This document shows positions 18,739 to 29,586 of a stretch of DNA of 64,000 bases, piece after piece (positions within the stretch are counted from its first letter, which is position 1; every line of letters starts with the position of its first letter). The stretch is from positions 1-64,000 of the forward strand of contig NZ_JAXMIH010000022.1 of the NCBI RefSeq assembly GCF_034366625.1. Direction: 5' to 3'. A program made the translations under genes and the position numbers. This DNA is from Prosthecobacter sp. Lineage in GTDB: Bacteria; Verrucomicrobiota; Verrucomicrobiia; Verrucomicrobiales; Verrucomicrobiaceae. A model generated the notes under the pieces. That model saw nothing but the letters and a program-made list of their open reading frames with translations. It ran no database searches and was not told the DNA's origin.

Positions 18739-21700
18739 CTACTTTTCCTTCAAATCCACCACGCCGGCCTCGGATTTTTCGCCTTTGGCGAGGAAGTCGA
18801 GGAAGAATCGGGCGGGGCCGTCGCCGTGGAGGCGGGTTTGGTCGGCCTGGGTGAAGAGGGTGCGGGCGTGGAAGGGATCGCCGGACTCGAAGGCGGCGAG
18901 GGCGTCGTGGTAGGTGTGCGCCCAAGACGGGAGCTCGGTCTGGGAGGCGGGGCCGAGGAGTTCGTACACGGTGGTGACATCATGGCGGCCTTTGACGCGG
19001 AACTGGCCGACGCGGCGGGTGCAAAACTCGCCACCGAGGTGCGCATGCACGGCTTCGCTGAGCAGAATGTTGGTGCCGAGGGCCTTGTTGAGGCTTTCGA
19101 GACGAGCGGCGAGGTTCACGGCGTCGCCAATGAGGGTGTAGTCGATGTGCTTGGAACTGCCGATGTTGCCAGCAACGACTTCGCCAAAGTGCAGGCCCAC
19201 GCGGGTGCGGAGTTCATCTCCTCCAACGATGAGCTTGGCGTTTTCGTAGAGTTTCCAGGCGGCGCGGACGGATTTCAGCGGTGCCTGTTCATCGGCAAAC
19301 GGGACACCCCAGGCGGCGAAGATCGCGTCGCCGATGAATTTGATGACGATGCCGTCGTGATCGAAAATGTGACTGGTGGTGCGCTCGAAGTAGCCGTTGA
19401 GGTTCTCGACGATGCGCTCGGGATCGCGCACGCGCTGGCACATGTCGGTGAAGGATTCGATGTCGGTGAACATCATGGCGGCCTGGGCCTTGTCACCGCC
19501 GGGATCGAGCTGGAAGCCTTCGTCGGTGAGGCGTTCGAGCATGCGGGGGGAGAGGTATCTGGAGAAGGCCTCACGCAGCTTTTCCTGCTCCTTGGTGAGC
19601 TTCAGGCGGAAGAAGCGCTCGATGTAGAAGTGCGCGGCGGTGCCGCCGACGAGTGCCACCGGCATCTGTACAAAGGCCGCGACGCTCCACGGGAACCACA
19701 CGCGTCCGTAATGAACGGCCAGCACCCCGGCGATGGCCAGACTGACGACTCCAAGCACGGTGAACATCAGTCCGAAGAGCGGACGCACGCGAGAGAGACC
19801 GAGACCGGCCACCCCGGCGACTGCGAGGATGAGGATGAGATCGCTGCCGTGGCTGCTGCGGGTGAGCCAGTTTTGCTGCAGCAGATTGGCCAGGATGCTG
19901 GCCTGGATCTCGACACCGCTCATCAGGGGAAGGTTGCCGCGGCGATCGAGGCGGTGGAAGGGCGTGGAGAACAAGTCCTCACCGAGTTTCGGGCTGACGA
20001 TGCCGGCCTTGCCGCCAATGACGACCACCTTGTCCCGGAAGAAGGACGGATCGACACCATCGAGCACGTTTTTGGCAGAGACGGCGGGAATGGCGGCGAC
20101 GACATCCGGCTGGTCGGCATGCGGTGGCGGGCCGATGTAGTTGATCCAGCGTGGTTCGAGGCGCGTGGCCTCGTCGAGCTTCACACCGAGCAGAGCAGCA
20201 GTCTTCCAGGTGATGGAGGCTTCATCGCGCGTGCCGGTGGCAAGTTCGCGCACGGTGAAGCTGTCGTCATGGATGAGCGTGACGAGACCGAAGTCGTCTG
20301 CGGCGGCGAGGAGTGTATCATTCGGCGGGATGAGCTTCTCCCCGACGGCACCCGTCTGGCCGAGCAGCTCGCGCCCGCAGGCGAGCAGCACCACGCCGCG
20401 CCGCGCACCGGGGATGGGCTTGTCAGCGGCATCGACACCGCGGAATTGCCGAATCGCATCAGCAAAGGTCTGATCGACGGCTTTGTCGGGCCATTCACGG
20501 TCAAAGATGACATCATAGACCACGGCGCGTGCGCCGGCCTCGCGCAGTTTGTCGAGCAGCGGCGCCTGCACGCGGCGGTCGAGCAGGTCGCCTTCCAGTT
20601 GATCGAGATAAACGGCTCGCACATCTTCCGCGCCGCCGGCGCGATGCACAAGGAAGGGCAGGTCGTAGCTGAGTGTCACCAGGCCCTCGCCAAGCCTGCG
20701 CAGGGCCAGATAGCCAGTGGCGGCGCAAAGCAGCACGCTGAGGATGGCGGTGACGATGCGAGTGCGCCGTTCCGTGCGCCAGAGAAGCGCCCCGGCCGTT
20801 TTTTTTACGGCAACGGGCGGGTTTGCACCGGTTTTCTGCCTGGCGTGTGAGGCGGAATGTGGTTTGGACGCGGGCTTCGGTGTGAGAGGAATCTCGGTGA
20901 CGGGCATCTGCGCCTGTCGTTCCGCCGTCAGCCGGCCCACGGGCACCGCCACGGTGCTCGCCGTGCTCTCGCGAAAGTTGAGCGCCACGGTGAGCCGCTC
21001 AAGATCATGCCGCATCTGCACGGTGGTGGCGTAGCGGTCCTCTCGGTTCACCTGCATGGCCTTGTCGATGACGACATCGAACCGGCGGTCGATACCGGGC
21101 ACGAGGACGGAAGCGGGCTTGAAAGCACCGCGCGGCAGCTCGCCAGTGAGCATCTGGTAGAGCATGACGCCGACGGCGTAGAGATCTGCGCGCCCGTCCA
21201 CCTGTGTGCCCGGCGTGTACATCTCTGGCGCGATGTAATCGGGGGTGCCCACGGCATAACCGGTGCGCGTAAGACCGCTGTGTGCCGGGTCATGCAGACG
21301 CGCAAGGCCGAAGTCGGCCACTTTGACCTGGCCCTTCTTGTTGATGAGCACGTTGGCCGGCTTCACATCGCGATGCACGATGCCCAACTCATGCGCGGCA
21401 CCGAGCGCATCACACACATGCACGCAAATCGTGCGCGCCTGCTCCGGCGTCAGCCTGGACTGCTCGGCGATCATGCGTGCCACGTCGGTGCCATCGACCA
21501 GCTCCATGACGAAGAAAAGCTGGCCTCCTGCGGTCTGGCCGGAGTCGAACACGCTCACGATGTGGGGATGAACCAGCTTGGCCATGAGCCGCGCCTCGTT
21601 CTTGAAGCGCTCTGCAAAGCTGGGGTCTTCGTCCGCGAGACCCGGCGGCAGGATTTTGACCGCCACAGCACGATCAAGCTGGATCTGCACGCCGCGATAG

Positions 21701-21936
21701 ACCGCACCCATGCCACCGCGTCCGAGCAGCTTGTTGATTTGATAACCGGGAAGCAGCGCCTGAAGCGCCTGCGGAGTGGGCGGCTGCCAGTGCTTCGATC
21801 CTCTCGTCGCCTGCGTGGGTTCTGCCGCGAAAGCGAGCGCACGGGCTGCGGCGGAGTCCGCCACACTGTCTGGCCGCGAGCCGCCCGGTGACAATGCGTC
21901 TTCCGGCGGAGGCTGGGGCGGGCTGGGATCGCTCAT
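18739..21936 (-). CDS. Ser/Thr protein kinase - CHASE2 sensor - class III adenylyl cyclase fusion (1065 aa)
   Basis: The N-terminal kinase (about residues 65-315) has the glycine loop LGRGGMGAVY, Lys94 in VAVKIL, catalytic HRD at 188-190, DFG at 208-210 and an APE motif, so it should be active. One membrane segment (about 393-412) leads into a CHASE2-type extracytoplasmic region (about 415-700). Three more membrane segments follow, then a cyclase domain (about 830-1000). The cyclase has both metal aspartates (FTDIESFTD and KFIGDAIFAAWG), the adenine-selecting Lys before FIGD, a Thr in YTLIGD at the second base-selecting position (class IIIb pattern), and the NxxxR pair in AVNLAARLE. One receptor is thus predicted to control both phosphorylation and cAMP. 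The gene is 88 bp downstream of a FecR-TPR-barrel gene on the same strand. FecR and CHASE2 genes are often neighbours, so they probably work together. Confidence 0.9.
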   Translation of the reverse strand: MSDPSPPQPPPEDALSPGGSRPDSVADSAAARALAFAAEPTQATRGSKHWQPPTPQALQALLPGYQINKLLGRGGMGAVYRGVQIQLDRAVAVKILPPGLADEDPSFAERFKNEARLMAKLVHPHIVSVFDSGQTAGGQLFFVMELVDGTDVARMIAEQSRLTPEQARTICVHVCDALGAAHELGIVHRDVKPANVLINKKGQVKVADFGLARLHDPAHSGLTRTGYAVGTPDYIAPEMYTPGTQVDGRADLYAVGVMLYQMLTGELPRGAFKPASVLVPGIDRRFDVVIDKAMQVNREDRYATTVQMRHDLERLTVALNFRESTASTVAVPVGRLTAERQAQMPVTEIPLTPKPASKPHSASHARQKTGANPPVAVKKTAGALLWRTERRTRIVTAILSVLLCAATGYLALRRLGEGLVTLSYDLPFLVHRAGGAEDVRAVYLDQLEGDLLDRRVQAPLLDKLREAGARAVVYDVIFDREWPDKAVDQTFADAIRQFRGVDAADKPIPGARRGVVLLACGRELLGQTGAVGEKLIPPNDTLLAAADDFGLVTLIHDDSFTVRELATGTRDEASITWKTAALLGVKLDEATRLEPRWINYIGPPPHADQPDVVAAIPAVSAKNVLDGVDPSFFRDKVVVIGGKAGIVSPKLGEDLFSTPFHRLDRRGNLPLMSGVEIQASILANLLQQNWLTRSSHGSDLILILAVAGVAGLGLSRVRPLFGLMFTVLGVVSLAIAGVLAVHYGRVWFPWSVAAFVQMPVALVGGTAAHFYIERFFRLKLTKEQEKLREAFSRYLSPRMLERLTDEGFQLDPGGDKAQAAMMFTDIESFTDMCQRVRDPERIVENLNGYFERTTSHIFDHDGIVIKFIGDAIFAAWGVPFADEQAPLKSVRAAWKLYENAKLIVGGDELRTRVGLHFGEVVAGNIGSSKHIDYTLIGDAVNLAARLESLNKALGTNILLSEAVHAHLGGEFCTRRVGQFRVKGRHDVTTVYELLGPASQTELPSWAHTYHDALAAFESGDPFHARTLFTQADQTRLHGDGPARFFLDFLAKGEKSEAGVVDLKEK

Positions 21937-22024
21937 GAGGGAAATGCGTGCCGGATTGGGTTTTCTTGATCAAGACAGAGCCAAGACCGGCAAGCAAAGA
22001 CTCCGCACGGCTCGAATGCGAACG

Positions 22025-25000
22025 CTAAAAACTGAAACGGCAGCGCACCACAAAGGTTCGCTCCCGGGCGATGTCAAAATAAGGGCTGAGCGGGCTGAGC
22101 TGGTAGTCCTGGTCGCCGATGTTCAGCAGCCCGGCACTGACCTCACACATGTTGCGATGGAAGCGGTAGCCGGCAAAGGCATTGAACTGCCAGAATTCAT
22201 CACCTTGCCGCGGTGCCGTGCCGGCGGGCAGTCCGCGCGGATCATCGCCGAGGTATTGCGAATACCAGTTTCCCTCCATGCGGGCGAAGAAGCCGCGCGG
22301 CGAGTTCCAGTTCAGCGAAAGGCCGATCTCATGCAGCACGGCGCGGTCTTCCACATCGGCGTTGGGCATGAGGGTCTGTGGAATATCGGGAAACGTGGTA
22401 CGCAACTCGGACTGGGTGATGCGGTAGCTCGTGCCCAGCGCCCACTCGCGGCTGACGAGCTGGTTCACCGTGGCCATGATGGACTCTTCGCGGTAGGAGA
22501 GCCGCTGCGGCGTGCTGCCGGGAAAGTAGGCCGGAGTGATCGGAAACACGCCGGAGGAGTATCCGTCGAAGACTCCCAGAGTACGATCCACCTCCTGCTC
22601 GATCACATTGCCCGTGATCCCCCACCAGGTCTTCGTGGGCAGGCTGCCCTCGAAGCTCAGGCCCCAGCTTTGAAAGCGCGGTGTCTCCACCGAGCCGGCG
22701 ATCGATTCGGAAATGATCGTGCGGTAGCTTTGATTGAACCCCGCGATCTGCACCGGCTCCAGACGCACGCTTTCATCGAAGGTCACACCACCCAGACCCT
22801 GGGTGTAGGCACCGCGCACCTGGAACCAGCGCGAGGGCGTCAGAATCAGCCCCGCCTTGCCGGAAACGCGCTCATCCTCGCGCTGCCGGTCGTTCACCGG
22901 TGGATTGCGGAAATTGTCGGGATGCTCGATGTGATCCCAGGCGATGCCGCCGATCAGCGTGAGCCACGGTGCCGGGCTCCAGAAGTCGTAGGCATAAAGG
23001 CTCACGCGCTGGAAATCGACCTCGGTGCTCTGCTCCGCCGCAGGCGTGGAAAAACCGCCGAGGAAGGTCGGGCGGTTGATGGTCATGCGCGTCATCGTTT
23101 CGAACTCGCCCGCCTGGAAACGCGCGCCAGCCAGCAGCGTGTGCTGGCGCATCTGCTGGATGTGCTGCAGCTCCGCCGTGTAAATCTCAAATCGCCGTTG
23201 CGTCTCCACCTCGAACGGCGCGGTGGCCACCCCCAGAACACTGCCAGAACCGATGAACGGCGCGATGGCACCCAGCAGTGCAGGGGAATACGTCAGCGAC
23301 ACACCATCCAGCGCGATGCCCACGCTGCCCGCCAGCGCCGGATCGGTGAACACATCGAAAAATCCCACCGTGCTGATCAAACCCGGACGCATGGCCGCGT
23401 CATCCCGCGCGATGAGAAGCTGGTTCGCACTCGGATCTGAAAGCCGCTGTTCGGCGCTGAGTCTTCCTGCCAGGAACAGCGTGTGTGATCCCGGTGCCCA
23501 GCGGTGGTTCCATCCTGCCAGCAGCAATCCCGGCCGCTGATCCTCCTGGAAGAACACCTGCGGGGCCAGCGGCTGGTTGTTATAGGTGTCAAAGTTGTCC
23601 CCGCTCTCCTGCGCCGCCCATTTGCCAAGAAAATAGAAGGTGTCGTCAGGACTGGCCTGCCACTTGAACTGGGCATAGATCTCCTGCAGCGAGGCTTCGT
23701 TGTTGTTCCGCGTTCCGTGGTCATCGCGGTAGGCGTAGTCGATGCCGAAGCTCACATCGCCATAGGTGCCGAACACTGACGCCGTGGAGCGCACCTCCCC
23801 CGTGCCGCGCCACTCGTGCGCCAGGCTGGCCCCCATGCCGTCTGCCTCCAGCAGCTTTGAGTACTCCTGCTGCGAGACGTATTGCGAGAGCGGCCCGCCG
23901 CCCACCGGCGAAAGCAGATTCGAGAGCAGCAGTTCATTAAACCACGGCGTCTCATAGCGCAGCGAGATGCGCTTGGGATCGCGCAAGGCATTGAAGGCGT
24001 TCGCCAGGAACAGGTGCGCGGAGGCGTTTGTGTAATCGCTCTGCACCGCCCGTGCCGCCTCCCGCACCGCCACGGCGCTCATGCCGTTGTTCTGGTAGAT
24101 GCGTGCGAGATTCGCCCCGCGTACCGCACGGTCCTGATCCAGCAGAAACTCGGAGCGGTACACGCGGCGGTTGTCATTCAGGCGGATGGACTCCTGCATC
24201 TCATCAATGGCGCGGTTCGTCTCATTGTGCTGCTGGCTTTCAATGGCGGAATAGAGCCACGGTGTCGGATCATTCGGATCAAGCTGGCGGGCGAGGCCCA
24301 GATCCCTGAGCGCGTCCTCACGGCGGCCCTCCACACTGAACACCTTGCCCAGGTAGCTGTGATAAATAGACCTCAGAGGCTCCACCGTGGCCGCCGTCTG
24401 CACATCCGCACGACCCGCCGCCACATCACCCCGTTTGATTTTCGTGAGGCCGAGTCCCAGCCAGCCGCTGCCCAGCGCCCCATCCAGCCGCACTGCACGC
24501 TCAAACGCCTGCCGCGCCTGGGCGATCTCGTTTTCCGCGCTCAGCACGAATCCATGCAGCGCGTGCGCCTGCGCATTCCACGGCGTCAGTTCCAGCCCGC
24601 GCTGCAACGCCGACTTTGCCGCCCGCGTGTGGCCGAAGGAAAACTCCAGCTCCGCCAGCCGCACCCACGCATGCCCGTTTTCCGGCGAGAGCTCCGTGGC
24701 CCGCTGCGCCGCTTTCAATGCCTCTTCCAAGCGTGAGCGCGATTGCAGGTAATAGCTCTCCGCCAGCGCTTCCGACGCCGAAGTCAGGCTGTGCAACGAC
24801 CACTCCGGTGCCTCCTCAAATCTCACTGCCGCGATCACGCGTTCCAGCGCCCGGCGCATGGAATGCTCCTTCGGCACACCGCCCAGCAGGCCCTGCGCCT
24901 CGTCCACCCGGCCCACGGCGAGCAGAATGGCCGCGTCCAAGCAGCGCCCTGCCACGCCGCCAGTGCCTGTCTGTGGCAGCAGCCCTACAGCGTGCAGCAG

Positions 25001-25726
25001 ATCCCCCTGCGCATAGGCCGCCAGCGGCGTCGCGGCGGCAGGCGGCAGCACGGCGATGCCCGCCGAGTCCAGATCTCCTTCCGCTCCGCGCTTGGTGCTC
25101 AAAGCTGACTCCAGTTCGGCCGGATCGACCACCGCAGGATAATACAGCGCCCATTGCAGAATGTTTTTCGCCTCAATCACCGCCGTGCGCTTCGGCATCT
25201 GCCCTGGTGTCGCCTCAGCCGCCTCACCTGAGCTGATCAGCACGCTTCCCTGCGGATTGCTCACCTGCACGCTGCCTTCCAGCACTTGGTAAAACGTGCG
25301 CCCGCCCGCCCCCACGCTCACAAAAAGCTGCGTCCCGCGCAGCGCGCCGTTCGCTGCGGGGGTTTTGATATCGATCTCCCCGCTTTGCTCGCGGCTGAAG
25401 ATGAACAGCGCCCCGCTGGTGAGATCCAGCTTCGGCTTGCTGTCGTCGAGCAACTGGGGCGAAATTTCAATCGTCGTCAGTTGCTCCATGCGCATCGTGT
25501 ACAGGCTCGTCAGCCGCACTGTGGCCCGGCTGCGCTGCCGTGTGCGGATGCGGTCCCGTACCGCCAGCGCCTGCTCCCGTGCCGCCGGCTGCCACGCCCC
25601 CTCCGCGCCCGCCGCTGCCTGAACAATGTTCTCGATCTCGACAACCCGCGCCTCCTGTGCGTGAAGCATCGGAGTAACGGCGAGTGTGAGCACAAAAATG
25701 AGCTTAATTCCCTTCACGGCGCACAT
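22025..25726 (-). CDS. FecR domain - TPR - outer-membrane beta-barrel protein (1233 aa)
   Basis: A signal peptide (LIFVLTLAVTPMLHAQ) is followed by a FecR-type domain (about residues 30-190; DLTSGALFIFSREQSGEIDI, FYQVLEGSVQVSNPQGSVL). TPR-like repeats follow (about 300-580; for example AWVRLAELEFSFGHTRAAKS and NAQAHALHGFVL). The second half is rich in alternating aromatic strands and ends in VVRCRFSF, a terminal Phe typical of outer-membrane barrels. The family is a TonB-receptor-like barrel fused to a periplasmic sensor module. The substrate is not visible, and no plug domain or TonB box was recognised. The kinase-CHASE2-cyclase gene lies directly downstream on the same strand, which suggests one envelope signalling unit. 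The start at 25726 gives the only convincing signal peptide. Confidence 0.8.
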   Translation of the reverse strand: MCAVKGIKLIFVLTLAVTPMLHAQEARVVEIENIVQAAAGAEGAWQPAAREQALAVRDRIRTRQRSRATVRLTSLYTMRMEQLTTIEISPQLLDDSKPKLDLTSGALFIFSREQSGEIDIKTPAANGALRGTQLFVSVGAGGRTFYQVLEGSVQVSNPQGSVLISSGEAAEATPGQMPKRTAVIEAKNILQWALYYPAVVDPAELESALSTKRGAEGDLDSAGIAVLPPAAATPLAAYAQGDLLHAVGLLPQTGTGGVAGRCLDAAILLAVGRVDEAQGLLGGVPKEHSMRRALERVIAAVRFEEAPEWSLHSLTSASEALAESYYLQSRSRLEEALKAAQRATELSPENGHAWVRLAELEFSFGHTRAAKSALQRGLELTPWNAQAHALHGFVLSAENEIAQARQAFERAVRLDGALGSGWLGLGLTKIKRGDVAAGRADVQTAATVEPLRSIYHSYLGKVFSVEGRREDALRDLGLARQLDPNDPTPWLYSAIESQQHNETNRAIDEMQESIRLNDNRRVYRSEFLLDQDRAVRGANLARIYQNNGMSAVAVREAARAVQSDYTNASAHLFLANAFNALRDPKRISLRYETPWFNELLLSNLLSPVGGGPLSQYVSQQEYSKLLEADGMGASLAHEWRGTGEVRSTASVFGTYGDVSFGIDYAYRDDHGTRNNNEASLQEIYAQFKWQASPDDTFYFLGKWAAQESGDNFDTYNNQPLAPQVFFQEDQRPGLLLAGWNHRWAPGSHTLFLAGRLSAEQRLSDPSANQLLIARDDAAMRPGLISTVGFFDVFTDPALAGSVGIALDGVSLTYSPALLGAIAPFIGSGSVLGVATAPFEVETQRRFEIYTAELQHIQQMRQHTLLAGARFQAGEFETMTRMTINRPTFLGGFSTPAAEQSTEVDFQRVSLYAYDFWSPAPWLTLIGGIAWDHIEHPDNFRNPPVNDRQREDERVSGKAGLILTPSRWFQVRGAYTQGLGGVTFDESVRLEPVQIAGFNQSYRTIISESIAGSVETPRFQSWGLSFEGSLPTKTWWGITGNVIEQEVDRTLGVFDGYSSGVFPITPAYFPGSTPQRLSYREESIMATVNQLVSREWALGTSYRITQSELRTTFPDIPQTLMPNADVEDRAVLHEIGLSLNWNSPRGFFARMEGNWYSQYLGDDPRGLPAGTAPRQGDEFWQFNAFAGYRFHRNMCEVSAGLLNIGDQDYQLSPLSPYFDIARERTFVVRCRFSF

Positions 25727-25837
25727 TTCTAGGTGTTTCGGATGCTTTGAGCAAGCCTGGAGACACCAGCAGTTACCATCAGCCAGCTCAAATCAGTTCC
25801 CTGCGCTTGGTATGAGTCACTGAATAGTCCCCGCCAC

Positions 25838-26041
25838 ATGATCGCCCGTACCTATTCCGCCACGCTCATCGGCGTCAACGCCGTCGAGATCGAGGTCGAG
25901 TCCCACGACGGCGGCGGCAATCCGAAGATGTTCATCGTCGGCCTGCCGGATACCTCGGTGAAGGAAAGCCGCGAGTACGTCACCGCCGCCATCAGCAGCA
26001 GCGGTTTCATCATGAACGATGCCCCACCACCGTTGTTCTGA
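25838..26041 (+). pseudogene. comM/yifB (Mg-chelatase-like AAA ATPase) N-terminal remnant
   Basis: The 67 codons read MIARTYSATLIGVNAVEIEV ... FIVGLPDTSVKESREYV ... SGF, which matches the first 60 or so residues of the YifB/ComM family (normally about 500 residues). Similarity stops after SGFIMN, and the frame closes at a TGA at 26039-26041 after an unrelated APPPLF tail. The P-loop and all ATPase motifs are missing, so this is a truncated copy and not a working competence or branch-migration helicase. The text beyond the break belongs to a different gene remnant in the same frame, which suggests a deletion joined two genes. Confidence 0.75.
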
Positions 26042-26287
26042 CGCGCAATCCTGACGCATTGCTGCGTGCGTGTATTGGCTGCCTATAGGCTTGGCGACAT
26101 GGAGGGCATTCGCGCATCTCTGGTGAATTTACCAGACATCACGCGTCTATCACCCGGCGAGCGTGCCGTGACCGCCGGTCTGCTGTCTTTGACTGGCAAA
26201 ACCGCTCAGGCCTATCAGATCGCCGAACGGATCCCTAATGTGACACTTCTGGACGAAGAGCGTGTGTTTTTGAATCGTGCCAAGTGA
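26042..26287 (+). pseudogene. C-terminal remnant of an unidentified (TPR-like) protein
   Basis: The frame of the comM remnant continues after its stop as about 80 open codons (AYRLGDMEGIRASLVNLPDI ... GERAVTAGLLSLTGKTAQAY ... ERVFLNRAK) and ends at 26285-26287. A GTG at 26066 could start it, but there is no ribosome binding site. The helical, alanine-rich style with repeated AY..(A/G)(D/E) phrases resembles the last repeats of a TPR protein. That is a resemblance, not an identification. I read it as the 3' end of a gene whose 5' part was lost in the same event that truncated comM. The flanks 25727-25837 and 26288-26366 hold nothing I can recognise. Confidence 0.5.
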
Positions 26288-26366
26288 TCCAGGGTCCGCT
26301 CGTAAAACAGTTCGCTCGTTGCGAGAGAAGATTGCAACCACGGGACGTGGTTAATGGACCTGTTCG

Positions 26367-26699
26367 TTACTGCCCCTCAAACCGCAGTATATATTCGCCC
26401 TCTTTCTGGAGGTGAAGGCGGTCGCGGGCGGCGGTTTCGAGATAGGCGTTGTCGTTTTTGACCCACTCCATGCGGCGCAGAAGCTTGTCGCGGTCGGCTT
26501 TGAGCGTGTCGCGTTGCTCTTTGAGCTGATCTAGTTTTGTGCGCATGGCAAGCTGCTCATCCAAGGGATTGTCACACAGGACATAGATCACTGGAACGAT
26601 GAGGAGCAGCAGAACGAAGCGGGCGAGCTTGAGAAAGGCGCGCATCCAGAACTCCCAGGGAGCCTGGGGTTCGGATGCGCGCACTTCTCGGTAGTTCAT
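26367..26699 (-). CDS. Septum formation initiator family protein (FtsB/DivIC-like)
   Basis: This 110-residue protein has a short cytoplasmic N-terminus, one membrane helix (about 23-43, FVLLLLIVPVIYVLC) and a coiled coil (about 45-85, LDQLKEQRDTLKADRDKLLR). It ends in the family's hallmark segment VKNDNAYLETAARDRLHLQ..GEYIL. FtsB/DivIC proteins join the FtsL-FtsQ/DivIB complex at the divisome. The gene starts 6 bp after the end of eno on the same strand. The eno-ftsB order is well known from other phyla and supports the call. Whether it should be named ftsB or divIC cannot be decided from the sequence. Confidence 0.85.
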   Translation of the reverse strand: MNYREVRASEPQAPWEFWMRAFLKLARFVLLLLIVPVIYVLCDNPLDEQLAMRTKLDQLKEQRDTLKADRDKLLRRMEWVKNDNAYLETAARDRLHLQKEGEYILRFEGQ

Positions 26700-26705
26700 C
26701 GGGTC

Positions 26706-28001
<1,296 letters not shown>

Positions 28002-28223
28002 TTATTTAAGTTTTGCTAATTAATTGGGATTTTTCAAGAAGGTTTCCAGAAATCTCCGGGGGAGCGGGCTTCATACACGGATGCAGCGGCCGCTCAAACG
28101 GTAGTTTAACACCCGAAGCAGGACATGAGCCATGTTCGCGTGTGCAGGAAGGAGCGGAGGAGTGAGGCGGAATGCCTCCCTCCATTCCAAACGGATTTGC
28201 CTTCATCCAAACTCACCAGCCAA

Positions 28224-29507
28224 TCAGCCAAACAGTGCGGTGATCGGCTTGCCTTTGTCGGCGACGGTGAAGGGGCGCTTGCTGGGGCTGTAGAGCACCT
28301 GATCGAGCGGAATGCCAAGGGCGTAGGCGATGGTGGCGTTGAAATCAGGGATGGCCACGGGGTTTTCGACGGCTTTGTCGCCGCTTTCGTCGGTGGCACC
28401 ATAGACCTGCCCGCCACGGATGCCGCCACCAGCCATGAGGCAGGTGAAGCCAGTCGCGTGGTGGTCGCGGCCATCATTTTGATTGATCTCGGGCGTGCGG
28501 CCAAATTCGGTGGCGAGGACGACGAGTGTATCCTGCAACATGCCACGGGATTCCAGATCCTGAAGCAGGGTGCTGAGCGCGGAGTCGAGTTCGTCGCAGA
28601 GTTCGGGCACGCGGGTGAAGTTGGCGTTGTGGGTGTCCCAACTGCCGAAGGAAACCTCGGCAAAACGCACGCCGTGCTCGACGAGGCGGCGGGCAAGAAG
28701 ACACCCCTGGCCGAAACGGTCGTTGCCGTATTTGGCGCGCAGGGCGTCGGGTTCAGCGGTGAGATCAAAGGCTTTCAATTCCTCGCTCTTCATCATTTTG
28801 AGAGCGTCGTCATACATGTCGGCGTAGGCACGGACATTTTTGACGTTATAGGTGTCGGCAAACTGGCGGTCGAGCTGCTTGGCGACGCTGAGGCGGCTGT
28901 TGAAACGCTCTTCGGTGAACCATTGGTTGGTTTTGACATTGTTGATGCCGCTTTCGGGATCATTGATCATGAGTGGAGCAAAGCGGCTTTCGAAGAAGCC
29001 GGCACCGGGATGGCGGCTGTCGTTGCCGATCATGACACTGCCTGGAAGCGTGGGATTGCCACGATCCTGAAACTTTTGCAGCCACGCACCCATGGTGGGA
29101 TGGCGAATGCTGCTGCGCTGAGTGTAGCTGGTGTGCTGATAATAATTGCCCTGCTCATGCGCCCCTTGCGTGGTCATCATGCTGCGGATCACGGCGAGCT
29201 TGTCCATCTGCCGGGCGATGAGCGGAATGTTGTTGGAGACACGAATGCCATCGACGTTGGTGTTGATGACCTTGGTCAACCCCATGATGTCGGTCTTTTC
29301 CGGCTTTGGGTCGAAGGTGTCGAGGTGGCTCATGCCCCCGTTCATGTACAAGTAGATGACATTGCGCGCGGTGGCGGCCTGCTTGAGCGGCGAGGTGCCG
29401 AGACCGGGGGCGGCGATCACACGGGAGGCGGCACTGACACCAAGGAAGGTCTTGGCCACACCGGAAACGAAGGCGCGGCGGGAAAGATCGTGACGGAGGG
29501 AGTTCAT
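28224..29507 (-). CDS. DUF1501 domain protein with Tat-type signal (427 aa)
   Basis: The protein is a DUF1501 member, an alkaline-phosphatase/sulfatase-fold family abundant in Planctomycetota and Verrucomicrobiota. I start at the ATG at 29507 (MNSLRHDLSRRAFVSG) because it places the twin-arginine motif SRRAF near the N-terminus; the longer frame begins with a GTG and lacks a signal. Family phrases include NVIYLYMNGGMSHLDTFDPK, MTTQGAHEQGNYYQHTSYTQ, GSWDTHN and VVLATEFGRTPEINQNDGRD. The usual partner gene (DUF1549/DUF1553) is not adjacent; the neighbours are mutL upstream and eno downstream. The substrate is unknown. The 231 bp between this gene and eno carry no gene I can support. Confidence 0.88.
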   Translation of the reverse strand: MNSLRHDLSRRAFVSGVAKTFLGVSAASRVIAAPGLGTSPLKQAATARNVIYLYMNGGMSHLDTFDPKPEKTDIMGLTKVINTNVDGIRVSNNIPLIARQMDKLAVIRSMMTTQGAHEQGNYYQHTSYTQRSSIRHPTMGAWLQKFQDRGNPTLPGSVMIGNDSRHPGAGFFESRFAPLMINDPESGINNVKTNQWFTEERFNSRLSVAKQLDRQFADTYNVKNVRAYADMYDDALKMMKSEELKAFDLTAEPDALRAKYGNDRFGQGCLLARRLVEHGVRFAEVSFGSWDTHNANFTRVPELCDELDSALSTLLQDLESRGMLQDTLVVLATEFGRTPEINQNDGRDHHATGFTCLMAGGGIRGGQVYGATDESGDKAVENPVAIPDFNATIAYALGIPLDQVLYSPSKRPFTVADKGKPITALFG

Positions 29508-29586
29508 GAGGTGGACGAGGGTTTTGGGAGGTGCGCCCTTTAACGCAGCCTCCACGCCGACTTATCACCCGATTTGATCCTTTGTG

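Noticed and set aside
18628-20850. 740-codon open frame opposite the kinase-cyclase gene
   Set aside because: It is antisense to recognisable kinase, CHASE2 and cyclase domains and has a composition typical of a GC-skew shadow.
26336-26352. AACCAC/GTGGTT hairpin as a terminator of the ftsB-like gene
   Set aside because: The stem is only 6 bp and no T-run follows on the reverse strand.
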